In this document: piece after piece, positions 1 to 12,600 of the stretch | How the letters are laid out: every line of letters starts with the position of its first letter | Position numbering within the stretch: position 1 is the first letter of the stretch | Source of the DNA: Fasciolopsis buskii | Taxonomy: Eukaryota; Platyhelminthes; Trematoda; Plagiorchiida; Fasciolidae | Assembly: GCA_008360955.1 (NCBI GenBank) | Contig: LUCM01001982.1 | Location: 209,469 to 273,468, forward strand | Direction: 5' to 3' | DNA: 64,000 nt | The notes under the pieces: model-generated | The model's input: only the letters and a program-made list of their open reading frames with translations | The model's database searches: none | What the model was told of the DNA's origin: nothing | Position numbers and translations under genes: made by a program

Positions 1-22
1 ATATATATATATATATATATAT
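1..22. repeat. (AT)n microsatellite at the window edge
   Basis: Perfect AT dinucleotide run beginning at the first base, so its full length is cut by the window edge. No function is implied. Confidence 0.95.
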
Positions 23-2640
23 AGATGCTTCATAATTCTACTGCTGTGATGATTAAACCTAGGATGAGGATGAGCTACCGGGCAATTATGTCCGTCTATG
101 AAGTAACTATAGATAATCTCACATCTTCCAGACTAGAAATTTCTCATGTATGTTGTTAAATCACCACCAGTTTTGTTCTTACTGGAAACCCTACAGCACC
201 AAGGTAGTTTGAAGTTGTCGATAAACGTCGAAGAGTTCACAGTATATGGGTTTAAACACTTCTATTTTATGGAAAAGACAGAAGCACGGGCAGCAATCAA
301 TGGTTGGAGTATAAGCGATAGGTTCCACATTTTCATGAACAGATGCTAAGTAGCGCCGGGTTGGACATCTTAACCGGAGGGTTGTATATATGAGACCCAC
401 ATTTCAACCAGCAAGAGCATTTCTTCCGGATGGAATAGATGATCGTTGATCTGTAAAAGTGCTTCAATGTATTCAAGGACGAAAACCAATCGAATTTTTG
501 TTCATCAAACGAACGTGACGGCAAACGGCAGTCATAATGACTTTGAATTTTCACAAGAAAGAACGGGGTGTTGATGATAAGGACTTTTAGTGGCCGGTCG
601 CATGTTTGTCTGTGCCAAGACAACTCCTAAAACTTCCAAATGTATGCAAAATGACGTCCAACAATTCCGCTCCGGCATAGGGACTGAAACGCGTGCCTTT
701 TTGCGCCTGTTTGATTGTGGCTAGCAAGTTCCCTGAAGTAACATGGAATTGCTATTCTCAACGTCAAATGAGCGATTAGATATTGTCATGCGTAAGTGGA
801 AACTTTAGCATCTAGTGAGCAAAACACGTCTGTCCGTGTGCATTTGGATGAAAGACGGCATGCGTGCATAACGATGAGAATGTTGTAGTATAGAAATTGT
901 GAATTGAAAAAAAAATCTATCTGACAAAATAATAGAATGACAAAACCAACAATATTCACGCAACTGGTTCCGAAATAATGGAAATCAATGGAAGTTGAAA
1001 AAATGAATCAAAAAATAAACAGCACGACGGCACTTGTGTAGTTTTTCCCAAGGAGTGCGTGACGAAGAAAACATTCCGAAGGAGAAAAATATCGGTCAGT
1101 GGGAGACACAAGTTCAAACCTTTTATCTTCCAAGACGGTAACTTAAGTCCCCATGAAGGGAAGTCTGTTAGAGAAACGCTGATGAGATGAAATCTCTTGC
1201 ACTATCATCAAGGTCTGCAGATTTTGACCCGAACAACAAAGTGTGAGTCTAGTTGAAAAGGCAGATGCTTCAGAGTTTGTAAAATGATCAGAAAATTTCG
1301 GGACATCTTACTAATAAGCGACCGTAGACCGAACGGTTAGCAGTTTGTCAAGAACATTCGGGGTGGATATCGTCTCAGACTGCGGAAGTACATGATACTG
1401 GCTAATATTCCATCGATTTATTTTACAGTAACTTGTTACTTGTGCCTATTTCCGGTATCCTCCTCACAATCGTCTTGCGGAAAAAGCTGCCTCTGCATTG
1501 GGCGTACAGGTGTTTGATTACTTATGGGTAAATGACTGGGTAGAATGAGCTCGAACTAAGTAAGTACTAATAATGCAATCACTAAATACACTAACAATAA
1601 TAGTCCTAATTATTAAAACACAGATATAAATTACAAGCAGCACCGTTCTTGGAAAGCTTCCGAAAAATTCCATGTTAGAATGTTGTTCGACAACACTTGA
1701 AGACACAGTGAAGACAAAATTGGTTTCTTCCAAATGTATGACCTTTATATGATGGTCATGTGACAGTTGCTTTGACTTGCACACCTTATTTCTTCGAAAA
1801 TCGGTGGGTATGCCCTTACACACGGCCTTATTTTGGTGGCAGGTCCCCTGTCAAAAGCAATGGCATTTCTGTAGGATTATAATAGTATTCTTGAGTAGAA
1901 CAAGAATGTTATTAAAATCAGCGTTCACGTGGCGTGTCACATCGGAATGAAACATAATGGTAAAGCAGATGCATTCGACTCTAAGAATGACTTCATCCGT
2001 GGTAAAGTCGAAAGAAAATGCACCTGAAAACTGGCAATATTCACCAAGTAACTGACTTCCAATTAATTTTGTCCAATGAAAGATAGGCTTCTTGACTTCA
2101 CTTCTAACCCCGACTTCGAGAAAACGATAGAGCTGTAGACGTGGTACCACCAACAGGTTAATCCCAAAGCATTTGAAGCCATTTTGAACATCAACGGACA
2201 AGACATGATCAATTATTCAGTCTTTAAAATAATAAAAAACATTATCTGTCCAAGTGAATTCCCCAGATGCCCCTAGCTACTAAGGACGAACAACCCTTCT
2301 CACTACTGCCAAACCTGACTGCAACGAAATCCGATCACTGTTCTCTATGGGGAATGGTAAAGTGTAATATGAATTACAAAACTGATTTGTTTACTAAAAA
2401 CAGAAAATTTTATTCCACCTGACCGGGTATCCGACTAAGCAAAATGCAGCTTGGACAATTCAAAATGGTGGCAGATGCAAACTGGGAGATCCTTGCAGCT
2501 AAACACGCTTTGAGTAGACGTGGCACCGACTAATGGCTTGATGCGGCACTAGCCTTGACGAACACGGAGTGTCGAATGAAATTTGCGAGTTCGTTCAGTT
2601 TGCAACAGATTACGTTGTAGTACTTCCAAATTCTCTGATC
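23..2640. other. No gene seen
   Basis: Open frames here are about 120 codons or less (for example minus 1851-2201, minus 1518-1823) and overlap others on both strands. I saw no recognisable domain, splice-bounded exon or repeat family. The sequence is AT-rich and reads as intergenic or intronic. Confidence 0.6.
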
Positions 2641-2689
2641 ATCAACACTATCATGTTAGATATTAACCTAATCATTGTCGTTATCATCA

Positions 2690-2810
2690 CCAACATCATC
2701 CTCCCTCGTCCAGTTCATTTCTAATCATCCGAACTGTCATCAACCTTACCATCATCTTCATCATCACTCCGCATCGTCCGCACTATCTTTATCGTCTTCA
2801 TCTTACTGAA
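2690..2810. repeat. Imperfect TCATC-rich simple repeat
   Basis: A roughly 120-base pyrimidine-biased stretch built from variants of ATCATC, TCATCAT and TCGTC. It looks like a mutated trinucleotide microsatellite. No conserved reading frame runs through it. Confidence 0.6.
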
Positions 2811-3919
2811 TGTGTACAATGAAATCGTAGCTTTGTCTTCTTCTCGCCCGGATGATATATTTTCTTATTTTTTACGTTGATACCCAGACATCGCTCTCTT
2901 TGCGCATCTGGTGGTCAAATTCATTTGGTGTATTGACCTTCGATTTTGGACAAAAATCGTTTATCTGAACCAATTATTTGCATTCATGGAAGTATAACAC
3001 GAGTCTTGACATCTGGTCTTTTAAATAGCTGATTCGGGTAAATATCACTTTCGTAAACTAGTGACGTTTCTTTTCGAATATTTCATGTTACGACAAATCT
3101 AGTGCAAATTAATAGCCATTTGGTTGCTAAAGAAAAAGATATGGATGTGATACCAGATCCAATTTAGAAAACCATCATATGCGAAAGAAACAAAATTTCC
3201 AAATTGTTGAATGCTTCGAGTTTTGGACATGGTTTGGTCATAGCAATAACATCATGTTTTTATTTGGCGCAATTTTTAAAGCAAACCATTTTCCTTTTGT
3301 AATTTTGTTGGTACCTTACAGCGTAACCAGCCCGGATGTCACAAACTGTTAGATGCACCTGAGATGACAATAAACTGTTTGTGTACGTTTAGTGATCACA
3401 AAAATTTTGAACACGCCAGAAACAGGCGGTCACGAAAGGGTTTGGTTAATTACTGGCTGATTGACTATTAGGTATCAAAATCTTAATAACCAGTAGAGAA
3501 TCACATTAATTATGTCCTGCAGTGCGTCACCTCTGCTACACTTACCGTCAGTTTCCTAAGTCAAACGACCAATTCAGAGATGCATCCAGTTTTGCTGTGA
3601 TTATAGCACTACTGGTGATTAGAAGATAGACCCTACTGTTTTAATCAATGGGAAGCGGGAGTTGTCACGTGTTGATTTTGTCCAAATGCCCCACCGTTGT
3701 CGGGATGGGTGCTTCAGAATCTGAGTCAACTAGCGCTTCTCGAAATGCGTCCCAACGATTGGCATATCACACAGTCTTTGCTGAGGAAGTCTCACACACA
3801 GCCTTCTCGTGGCGAAGATGTTCCCACTAAACCGCGAAGACGAAGACGAACGCCCGGCTCCCTCCACCGATTTGGCTGAACTTTGGTAGTTACTGTACAG
3901 GAGATGGCTAAACCCTGAT

Positions 3920-4140
3920 CGCAAACCAATCAAGGGTGGCATTTGAAGCACGCGATCGTATGATCACCGGCATCTGTGGCGAAGGCTTGTACTGGGTATC
4001 CAGGATGTCTGGTCCCATCCGAAGGGCATGCGAAGTAAGAAACAGGTCTCCGGTCCCCAGTGGGTTACTCACAGTTGATTCTACTGTCTTGTGGATTAGA
4101 CCATTTGGTTAAAAGCTTGGGGTGGGGTCCCCTAAGTAAA
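3920..4140 (+). repeat. Dispersed repeat family X, copy 1
   Basis: This GC-richer block aligns by eye with the reverse complement of 43634-43850. Shared landmarks, in order, are a GAAGC start, TATG.TCAC, GGCGAAGG, the block GTCCCATCCGA (4013-4023), then GACCATTTGGT (4109-4119) and GGTCC. Conceptual translations of the two copies also share short runs (GEG, RM, PIR, SPV, G), which suggests an old coding segment of a mobile element, but stops interrupt both. I do not recognise the element. The GC-richer block extends upstream to about 3640, where two overlapping 60-codon frames occur, and that part has no counterpart next to copy 2. Confidence 0.5.
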
Positions 4141-7100
4141 CCATCTACTTTAACCGGATAGTATCACCTCTAGAGAAAAATTAAGGATACCGACTCACAG
4201 CCGAAGACGTTGAATTGGAAAGTGGAATTGCTAGTTTATGTGGTGAATTCCTTACATTGTTTCTTTTTCTTTCTTCTTCGCTTGTCCTTCCCAGTGATTC
4301 CGATGGCAATTGATCTGTATACAGGTTTGTGCAATATACATGTGCTGATGTATAAGATCACTGTGGAAACAATTGGCTACGAAACCTTAGGGTAATCACT
4401 GCAGTCATTTGAGGATACTGCTCATCACAACAGTTTATTTTCTTCCGGGACTGATCTACTCGAAACTGCAGCTCACAGAATTTTAATTGTGTTAGACTCC
4501 TTCAGTTACTCGTTTGCACTAATGGTCATAGGGTCTGTCAATGAAGGGTTTCTGATAAAAAAACTGTTACGTGCATATTAGGTGGCCGTGAGCGATGATC
4601 AAGTGGACATGAGAGAACAGTCGAAATGATTCCGCTGTTGACTGGCTTCTCTTTCGTTTGCCCATAATCAATCACAGTCAACCCTGTGAAATAGTAGCGC
4701 TGTAGCGAAGGGAATAAAAAGAAAACGTAACAGGAATGAAGATCACTGCCGTTTTTAACAATGTGGATCGAGAAACAAACAAAGAGTCAATTTGGAGGAA
4801 ACAATGTGTTCATCTATGGCTTAGGACTGGGCGTCTGTATCACTTTACGTACTTTAAACACACCCAGAAGGGATTGTAATCAGTACTGCTGCATGAGAAT
4901 TCTATGGATATTTGTACAGTGGCGTAGATAAGGCAATCCATTTTCAAAAATGACTTTTGGATGATTCTTGTTGCCTGGGGCTTAGTAAGTTGCACATTTA
5001 TATTTCCTATCAATTACTAATGGCAGTTACCCCTCGGTCTTTACCTATTATGGAGTGGCTGCTACTTGGTGTGACAAACAATTCCTAATTGCTACTGTAA
5101 AGGCAGGTACTCACTTAACTCGTCGTCAGATGCATACGGAAGTAGTAGGTTTCGACCTAAAATTTTCCTTATAAAATCATTTTTAAAATCGAAATAATTA
5201 TTTCTTGTTTTCTCTTGGGGCACGGGACTTCGGAGAAGAAGCTATTTTTTCTTTAAACACAGTGATTTCGAATGTCAAAGATCAAATTCGGTATGGGGAA
5301 TCGAGACGATGACAAGCAATTTGAAGACATTTGCTGAGCCCATGCACCAAACTTATTGTTTGGCTTGACCCAGTAAATTACTTGGTAGAGTGCATACGGT
5401 ACTCAAATTGGGTTTGACATTTGTGCCCGGGTTCCACACTTGTTGACGTCAAACAGCCGTTTACATGTGAATATATTCCGTATAATGAGTGCGCACTTGT
5501 CGGTGCACACAAAAACTGGTGTGAAAAAACTATTTCTGGAAAAAATAACATTAACAACATTCTATCGCGTAAATTTGTTCACCTTAGCTAGATATAAAGT
5601 ATCGAAAATCGTTGTCTCCTATTACCAGGCTCGTAAATAGAAACCTTCGATTGTTTGTAGCGTTTTCTGTGTACTGTGAAATGATGACTTATGGGTATCC
5701 GCAGCTGGACGAGTTCGGTAATTCGCGGTAATTCGTTTCGATAGCCAAATACAAAAAAGTAAAATGTGCATGTTGACAAGTAATCGCAGATTGCGCGCTT
5801 TTTAAACGGTAGTCATAGAACAGTTTATGTGAAATATATGAATCGACTTTTTTTCTGGTCGTCCGAAACTGCACACAACCGGCACGTTTTATCCGGCTTG
5901 GAATTTTCGCACACGAAATTAGGCGCCGATTCGAAGTAGTAAAATAGTGAATATTCATTGGATTTACATTATCTATGACACTTCACTGATCATTCATTCC
6001 CCGGGGGGTTATGGTATTTATTTTTTTTCAACTATTCTGTGGCCCCAGTTTAGTTGTGTTGTTCGTTTATTTTTTGACAAGTGGCCGATAGGGCTTGCAC
6101 GAAGATCGAAAACAAATTAGTTGGTTGGCGTCATTCAATTAGTCTGTGTACATTTCCGCAAGCTGACGAGTGTGCAGTCAAGACTGGTCAGCGGTAAAAG
6201 TATCTAACCAGGAATCCGGAAGTGGCTGGCTCGATCGCCAGTTGCGCAATCAGCCGTTGTGAGGGACGAAATCAAACAGATTCGCCATAACTCATATGAA
6301 ATTGCAGACTATTTGCGAATGGACGGATTAGGTTTTGTCAACTGCCAGTGGCAAATGTAAGTAGTTCATATGTCAAATTAGTCCAACTCGAAACCACGTT
6401 TTGAAGAACACAGACAGAAATCATGGGTTTCTTAAGATTTATGAAGTCGGTTTGCTCGTAACCGAAACCACGTGGTGGCTTGCGAGAAGATTCCACCTCC
6501 AGAGATGAACGATGAGAAAATGCCAAATCCATTTTCTGTTTCGAATGAAAACAGAAGATCAATGCACCCTGAGTGCACGGTTTGACCACAGGATTTTCCG
6601 TCTTTCAACCACTTTCTCTCACCGTTTAAGGGTAGTAGAACCTTGGTCAGTAACCCCGTACTGGTTTTATCGGCCACGGACCGGGTTGAAATAAATGCAC
6701 ATTTTCGAACACCGTATAGGATAGGGCGTGTACATTGCGTGTGATTTATATGGACTAAGGTGATGCGGCTTCATAGTCTTGCGTGAATTTTGACACCATC
6801 TGAAAGCCCGGTTGAGAAATGTGTCTTTATTTTAACCTAGGTAGTCGTAAATCCCTCACTCCGACAAACGCCAATTTTCGTCAAGCTCGTCAGGAGTTAG
6901 ATAATTTTAATACAGGATTTTCGAGTCAAAATAGAATCGATTTTAGCACTGCTCATCTTCCTACTTTTACCTTTGTCGTCAGAATATGGGCTTATCATTT
7001 CAGAACTCGTAATGTTACATTCCATTCATTTTGAATTGATTCTTGTTTTTACATTTTGAATACACTATGATGGGTTTGGTTCCAGTAGATAGAACTGTTC

Positions 7101-9567
7101 GTTGCTCACAATGTCACGCATGCTACTTTGCGAGAACTTTTTGGGTCAGTTTAATCGAACATCTCGTTGCTGAACACAACTCGTGGAAAAATTCACACTA
7201 AGCTATGAAATCATATTGGCTGTGCTCAAGACTGTGTATATGAAGATGGTCAGAGATTCATTAAGACATAGTCAAACAAGCCAATACTTAAGAAAACTGC
7301 GGTTTTTTGGATTATTACTTCAAAAGAATGATACAACTTTCTAAAATACTGTAAACTAGAGACTGAAGATTTGGAAATATCGTGGCGACAAACAACGTGT
7401 GAAATTTCTCTTCGGGCTAGGTTGCTGTGCATGTTGTTGCTTGCCGGGGAAATCGGAATTAACGACCCACCTATCTGAACGTAGATTTCTCCGGAGAATT
7501 TCCGCTTTTACTTACATTTCTCTATTTAACCCGTGTTGTGAGTAGTGTGAATGCTAGTAGTACCCTCTACTTGAGCATTTTCGGGTTACGCGAGGCCTAA
7601 TGATTTTTCATTAGATACCTTTCGGAAAGACTGCTTACTGCTTTTCGCATGTGTATGTCAATCGCGCAGAATGACTGTCGCCTTTGTTATCTGGAGAAGG
7701 TTTTTTCTGATCTATCGGATCAAAATCGGACATCTAGTACTTTTTTTTCATCGCAATTTATGGAACTCACAAACCACCAAAACCTAGGCACTCCGCTTCC
7801 GACTAACAACTCCGTAGTTGGTTGTGAAATTCAGACGTCACTTTGAGATGAGGATCGTTGAATTGCCTTGGAGAGAAGAGGGCGTTCTCCAAGTGACAAA
7901 AGATTAATTTTGTAAAATTTTCAATAAACCGTAGTGAATAGATTTGTATCGAAGTTAGTCTAACATTAAATAATTTCATCAAATGTTTTGTCTACAATTG
8001 GTGACTCTCTAGCTCTGTCCAGCCGCTATCTCATCCTTCTCTTGGCATGACCAGTTAGCAAGGGATTAGTTGAGTGAATGCATCAATCGAACTGTGGTCA
8101 CTTCAAGTAACCTTGCCACCGCTATTTGACAAGTTCCCGGGTGACGGAATCGGACGCTGCTTTTCTGGGTCCAGTTTAACCATATTTGTTTATTACGTTT
8201 TCACTACCTCACAGTTGACTCTGTCCTATGTTTGACAGCTTCAAGAGTCCAGTCATTTTTTCTCTGTTTTTATTTTACTGTTGTATTTTTGCCATTTTCT
8301 CCGACCATCGCGGAGGTGTGATTCCGAAATTTGGCGAGCCAGTCTTCCTCGGAATGGATGCAGGCTGTCCGTGGAATAAGCAGTTAACAATTGCTCAAAA
8401 TGTTTGTGTCTAGTCATTGTGTTCACTGGAGAACGTATCGTGTAATATGTCATCTAGAGTGTAGAAAAATGACATTCACGAGTAGTTGCCATTGGGCTTA
8501 TTTGAGTAAGTTATCCAGGGCCATGTGTAGAAACAGCATGTGTTAGGGACTGGACAAAAAGAACCTCGGCAAACTGCAGATCATAAATCACGAAAAGGTC
8601 AAACGTTGCATTTTTACCTGTACCTTCGGATTAGACATTTGAACAGGGGCAGAACAAGACAGGAGCTAAGCTTGTAAAAACAAAAAAAAGACTGCGAACA
8701 AATATTTCCATAAGACTCGGCAGATCAGATAAAATCGCAGCATTTACTGCGGTCAGGATTGGTGTTAACGTGTAACAACGGAGTCCAACTCGGCTATTTG
8801 CTTTTTCTAATTAACTCAAAAATGATTCGGATCTGCCGTGAGCATAATTTGCATTAGTTTTTCGATTGGGCATTGGCCAATTCTGAGATTTTTGAAAGGG
8901 AATTGATTGATAGCTTCGAACCGGGGGAGTTCGCAGCAAAATAAATCTTTGAAACTGACAAGTTGACTGAGGCTAGCTGCCGTTTGACTGGCGTTTTACT
9001 AGACTTTCTTATTGTTTTTCACATTAGTCTGGTTGCCACGTGTCATGATCTTACTTTATTGTAAAATGAACATATGTTTTGAACTCTGGCAATTCGAAAA
9101 TGCATGATCACCTTGGACTTGATGAAAGATGCTGATTTGTATGCTAATCACTTTTTGTAAACTCTGTCAAGCTGAGTACATATTATATTACATTAGTGAA
9201 CCAATCACAAATAAGCTGGACAAATTACTTCCTCTCAGAATTTTTTGAGCGATGATCACCTCCAATTTAACTGATTCTCAATCACATCAACATTTCATGT
9301 TTATAGAAATTTCTAATTTACTTCGCAAGTCCTTCATAAGAACTGAGTTGTCCTCAGGATGCTTCGTCGAAATAAATATGGTAGCCGCTATTCAGTCTAA
9401 CCATGCATGCATCATCCCACCTCAATTTCATTCTGCATTTAAAAAGGCAATTTCGTGTTATGCTTCGGTTCGATTTCTATGGAATTCCGATTGCTGATTT
9501 CGCTGCGCCTACGACCGTAATTAAGGACTGACAACATATCGTTACAACAAAAATATTTTGATAGCTT

Positions 9568-9569
<2 letters not shown>
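4141..9569. other. No gene seen
   Basis: More than 5 kb without a supportable gene. The longest frames are under 100 codons (for example minus 5689-5958, plus 7649-7846) and none shows a family motif. No SINE head, LINE block or tandem array was recognised. Confidence 0.55.
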
Positions 9570-9611
<42 letters not shown>

Positions 9612-9615
9612 AATA
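9570..9615. repeat. (ATA/TAA)n trinucleotide microsatellite
   Basis: About 13 uninterrupted ATA units followed by two slightly degenerate units. It gives poly-Asn and poly-Ile in overlapping frames, which explains the spurious open frames across 9477-9872. Confidence 0.95.
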
Positions 9616-12600
9616 GGGGTAATATTGTGATACGAAATCCAATTCTGAAGACGACCGCTCCCGAACAAATGTCTAGGCAGGATTCACAAACCATTTACAA
9701 ATCAGAGGTGGGTATTGTCCTCATACGTTGTTGTTTCGTTCGCATAAGCTTCTCACGTCGTACGGCATTGACCATTTCTAATTCGGACGTCACACAGTCA
9801 AAATCGGACACTTTTCGGTCCTCTAAACCAACTTGCATCATAAAAGATACCAAAGTAAAAAGTGTACCATAGACCGGTAGTGTTACGTTTTCGTGATACA
9901 CGATGGAGTTGCTTGAAATCGGAAGAAATGTGGACAGCCAGTTTGCAAATGTCACTCTGGCTGGGTGGTACAACCTGACTGTGGCCGGTTAGCACAGCTT
10001 GTCCCTTGGAATGCTAGATCGCATTCTAAAATAATCTGAAACGGATTAAGGCCGAAATATTCTTCTGCTCACAGAAATGCGAAAAAAGGATACAAACTTT
10101 TAACTACATCGGCTTACGTAAGGAAATCGCCAAACGTGAAGATCCAGGTGCCTTACATTTCAACTTTCAGGTGAATTTACCAAGGCATCCAATAGTCTTA
10201 TGCTCCTCCGTTGTGATTTTTCACGTCTGCACTAACGAAACGAGTAGGACGAAATTCTCTGAACTACTTAAAGGCAGACATGTGACGAAATTCCAAAGCA
10301 TTTCTCATGACGGAATAAGAAGTTTATGCAATTCTTGCCTTGAAGAATTCATGGTTTTATTGAAATTTCGATAATGACTTACTTCTCTGTGAAAAGCTTC
10401 AGGTCAACGAAAGGAATAAGATATATTGATTGATTGATTGATTGATACATCGTAAGATTTTTTCAACTGGCGTTACTTTTGGACTTCCCACAGATTAGTC
10501 TACCACCCGGCGACGAATAACCATGCTATCGTGGACAGCTTTTATACCACAATCGTTTTTATCTCGCATACTGTCGGTCTATTTTGTTGCAGACCGAACT
10601 GGTTCTGTGGTTTTCATTGGTGGAATAATAACTTATACGATGGGATAAATAATTCAAATGACACACTGACTCTCTGAGTATGTAAACAAAACCAATACCT
10701 TATTCCCCGTACAAGCCTGGCAATCTGCCATTCGTACTCATCAAGCTTTTTCATTTGGTCATAATTAGTGAGTTCACCGAACTTGGATAATAGTATGATA
10801 ATATCTCAAATCGACCGAACTGTTATATCCACGGGCATTTGTTTGGCGCACAGTCCACAAGTTTTGTCAAAAGATAATTGTATATCGACGGATTCCAATC
10901 GATGCAAACAGTAAATTACTTTCAACTTGAAAAAAACTAAACTTCTCGAGTGTCTGATTCCTTACTAGCCCTGGCAAACATCGCCAGATTTAGTAAGTCA
11001 CAGAAAATCTGGGTAGGCAAACAAAACTAGAGTTTTACCAGTCGTGAAAAACAAAAGTTGATCGTTGCAAACGAAAAAAAATGTCACCATAGGCGCCCAA
11101 TTCTCAGAGTAGAATCATGTTTGTCCAAAATTTTACACTGTCCGGTACATCACCGTGACATTTGTAGCACTGTACAGAAAACGATTACCATTTACAAAGA
11201 TTGTGTCATCTTGTTTCCCGTTCACTTGGAAAATGTGAAAATGCGTGTGTTGAAGAAGTTAACATGGTTATTTCTCACACTGACCACTGGTCGCTGATCT
11301 GTAGAAATTTAAGTAAGTCGATTTAGTTTCACTTGTTCTGCCTACGGAATGCACATCAAAAGCCGAAATACTTTGGAGACAATCATGTTACCGAACGCGA
11401 TGACTTTTCGTATTCCGAAGATGCTAATCGAGATACAGTTTCTGAGATAATCGACTGAAATGCGGTTAGACTAGTGAGCGTAGGAGCCACGTGAGGAATG
11501 ATTGTATCTCAATAAACCTTACCACATCAAGACAAGAGATGGAAGGCACTGCATTTCGAAATATGCGAGAGATTATTTAATAGATTGACGTCTTCGGTAC
11601 ATATGAGACTTGAAAGAAGCTGGTTTTTAATTTTCCCATAGGTAAATTAATAGATATCATTAATAATTTTTTGGCTACCAAATCATTTATTGGTAAGAAC
11701 AACAAACAACTGATGATTGACAGTCCGCCGGCGAAGAATTGCAAAATCGATATTTCACGAACCGGCAGAAAATAACAGAAAAACAGCAAAAAGTAACAAT
11801 AGTGAATAATCAGTAGAAGAAAAAAAGATTTTCTGCCGTTCACTGTTGAATTGGCGCAGTTCTCTATTTTGAAATGACTATCTCGAACGTTTCCGCGCGC
11901 ACTTTGAAAAACGAAGTGCCCAAGTCAAAATTATGTCGATAGCCATTTGAAAGCAATCGACAAATCCTATCATGACCAGTGTGTTTTTGTATCAGTAATA
12001 TAAGCAGATCACTTGAATAAACCAACCGAGAAGGGTTTTGGGGAAAGGATTGGACCATCCGAGAGAGTGGATCAAAATGGTGTTTTGGGGCATTTGAAAA
12101 AACCGAGAAAAAGAACGAACCATGCGTGAAGGATCACATGTTAGAAATGAAGAAATTGGTTGATAAGTTTCGCGTACGTGAAACACAAACATGGAGGGAG
12201 AAAAGCAACCCTTTGACGAATTCCGTTGATTTTTTGAACCAGTTTTGTGGTTTTACTGTTCACTTTTCTGAAGTGTCTTGTTGATGACCGAATCTGATGA
12301 TTAGGAGAACTAACCGACGAGGTACCTACCACTCACAAGTCGCCAGCTTGCTGTATTGAAAAAAAGCTGTCAAGTCGGAGAGAAAATTTTCAGAGAGCCC
12401 ACTACGGGGACATCCTCATCGATGCATCGAACCGACTTCGCATACGGTGATAAAACTTGCCTAAATCACTTTAGTTGTCAATACCGTCTGGGACAGTAAA
12501 CTTTCCAAGAGACTTTCCTCCCTCAGAGTGGAATGCCATTCCGTCAAATGCACTGGGCAATCTTTTCCCTGGACAGGAATCATCCATTTGGCGATGAAAG

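Noticed and set aside
1176..1200. CTGATGA closely followed by GAAA
   Set aside because: Only three bases separate them, so no helix II can form, and no pairing partners for stems I and III were found.
9477..9872. Open frames with poly-Asn and poly-Ile
   Set aside because: Created by the ATA microsatellite; no protein-like sequence outside the repeat.
12295..12325. CTGATGA followed by a perfect stem (TTAG/CTAA), resembling a second hammerhead
   Set aside because: The bases after the stem are CCGACG instead of GAAA and no cleavage triplet or stem I partner is present.
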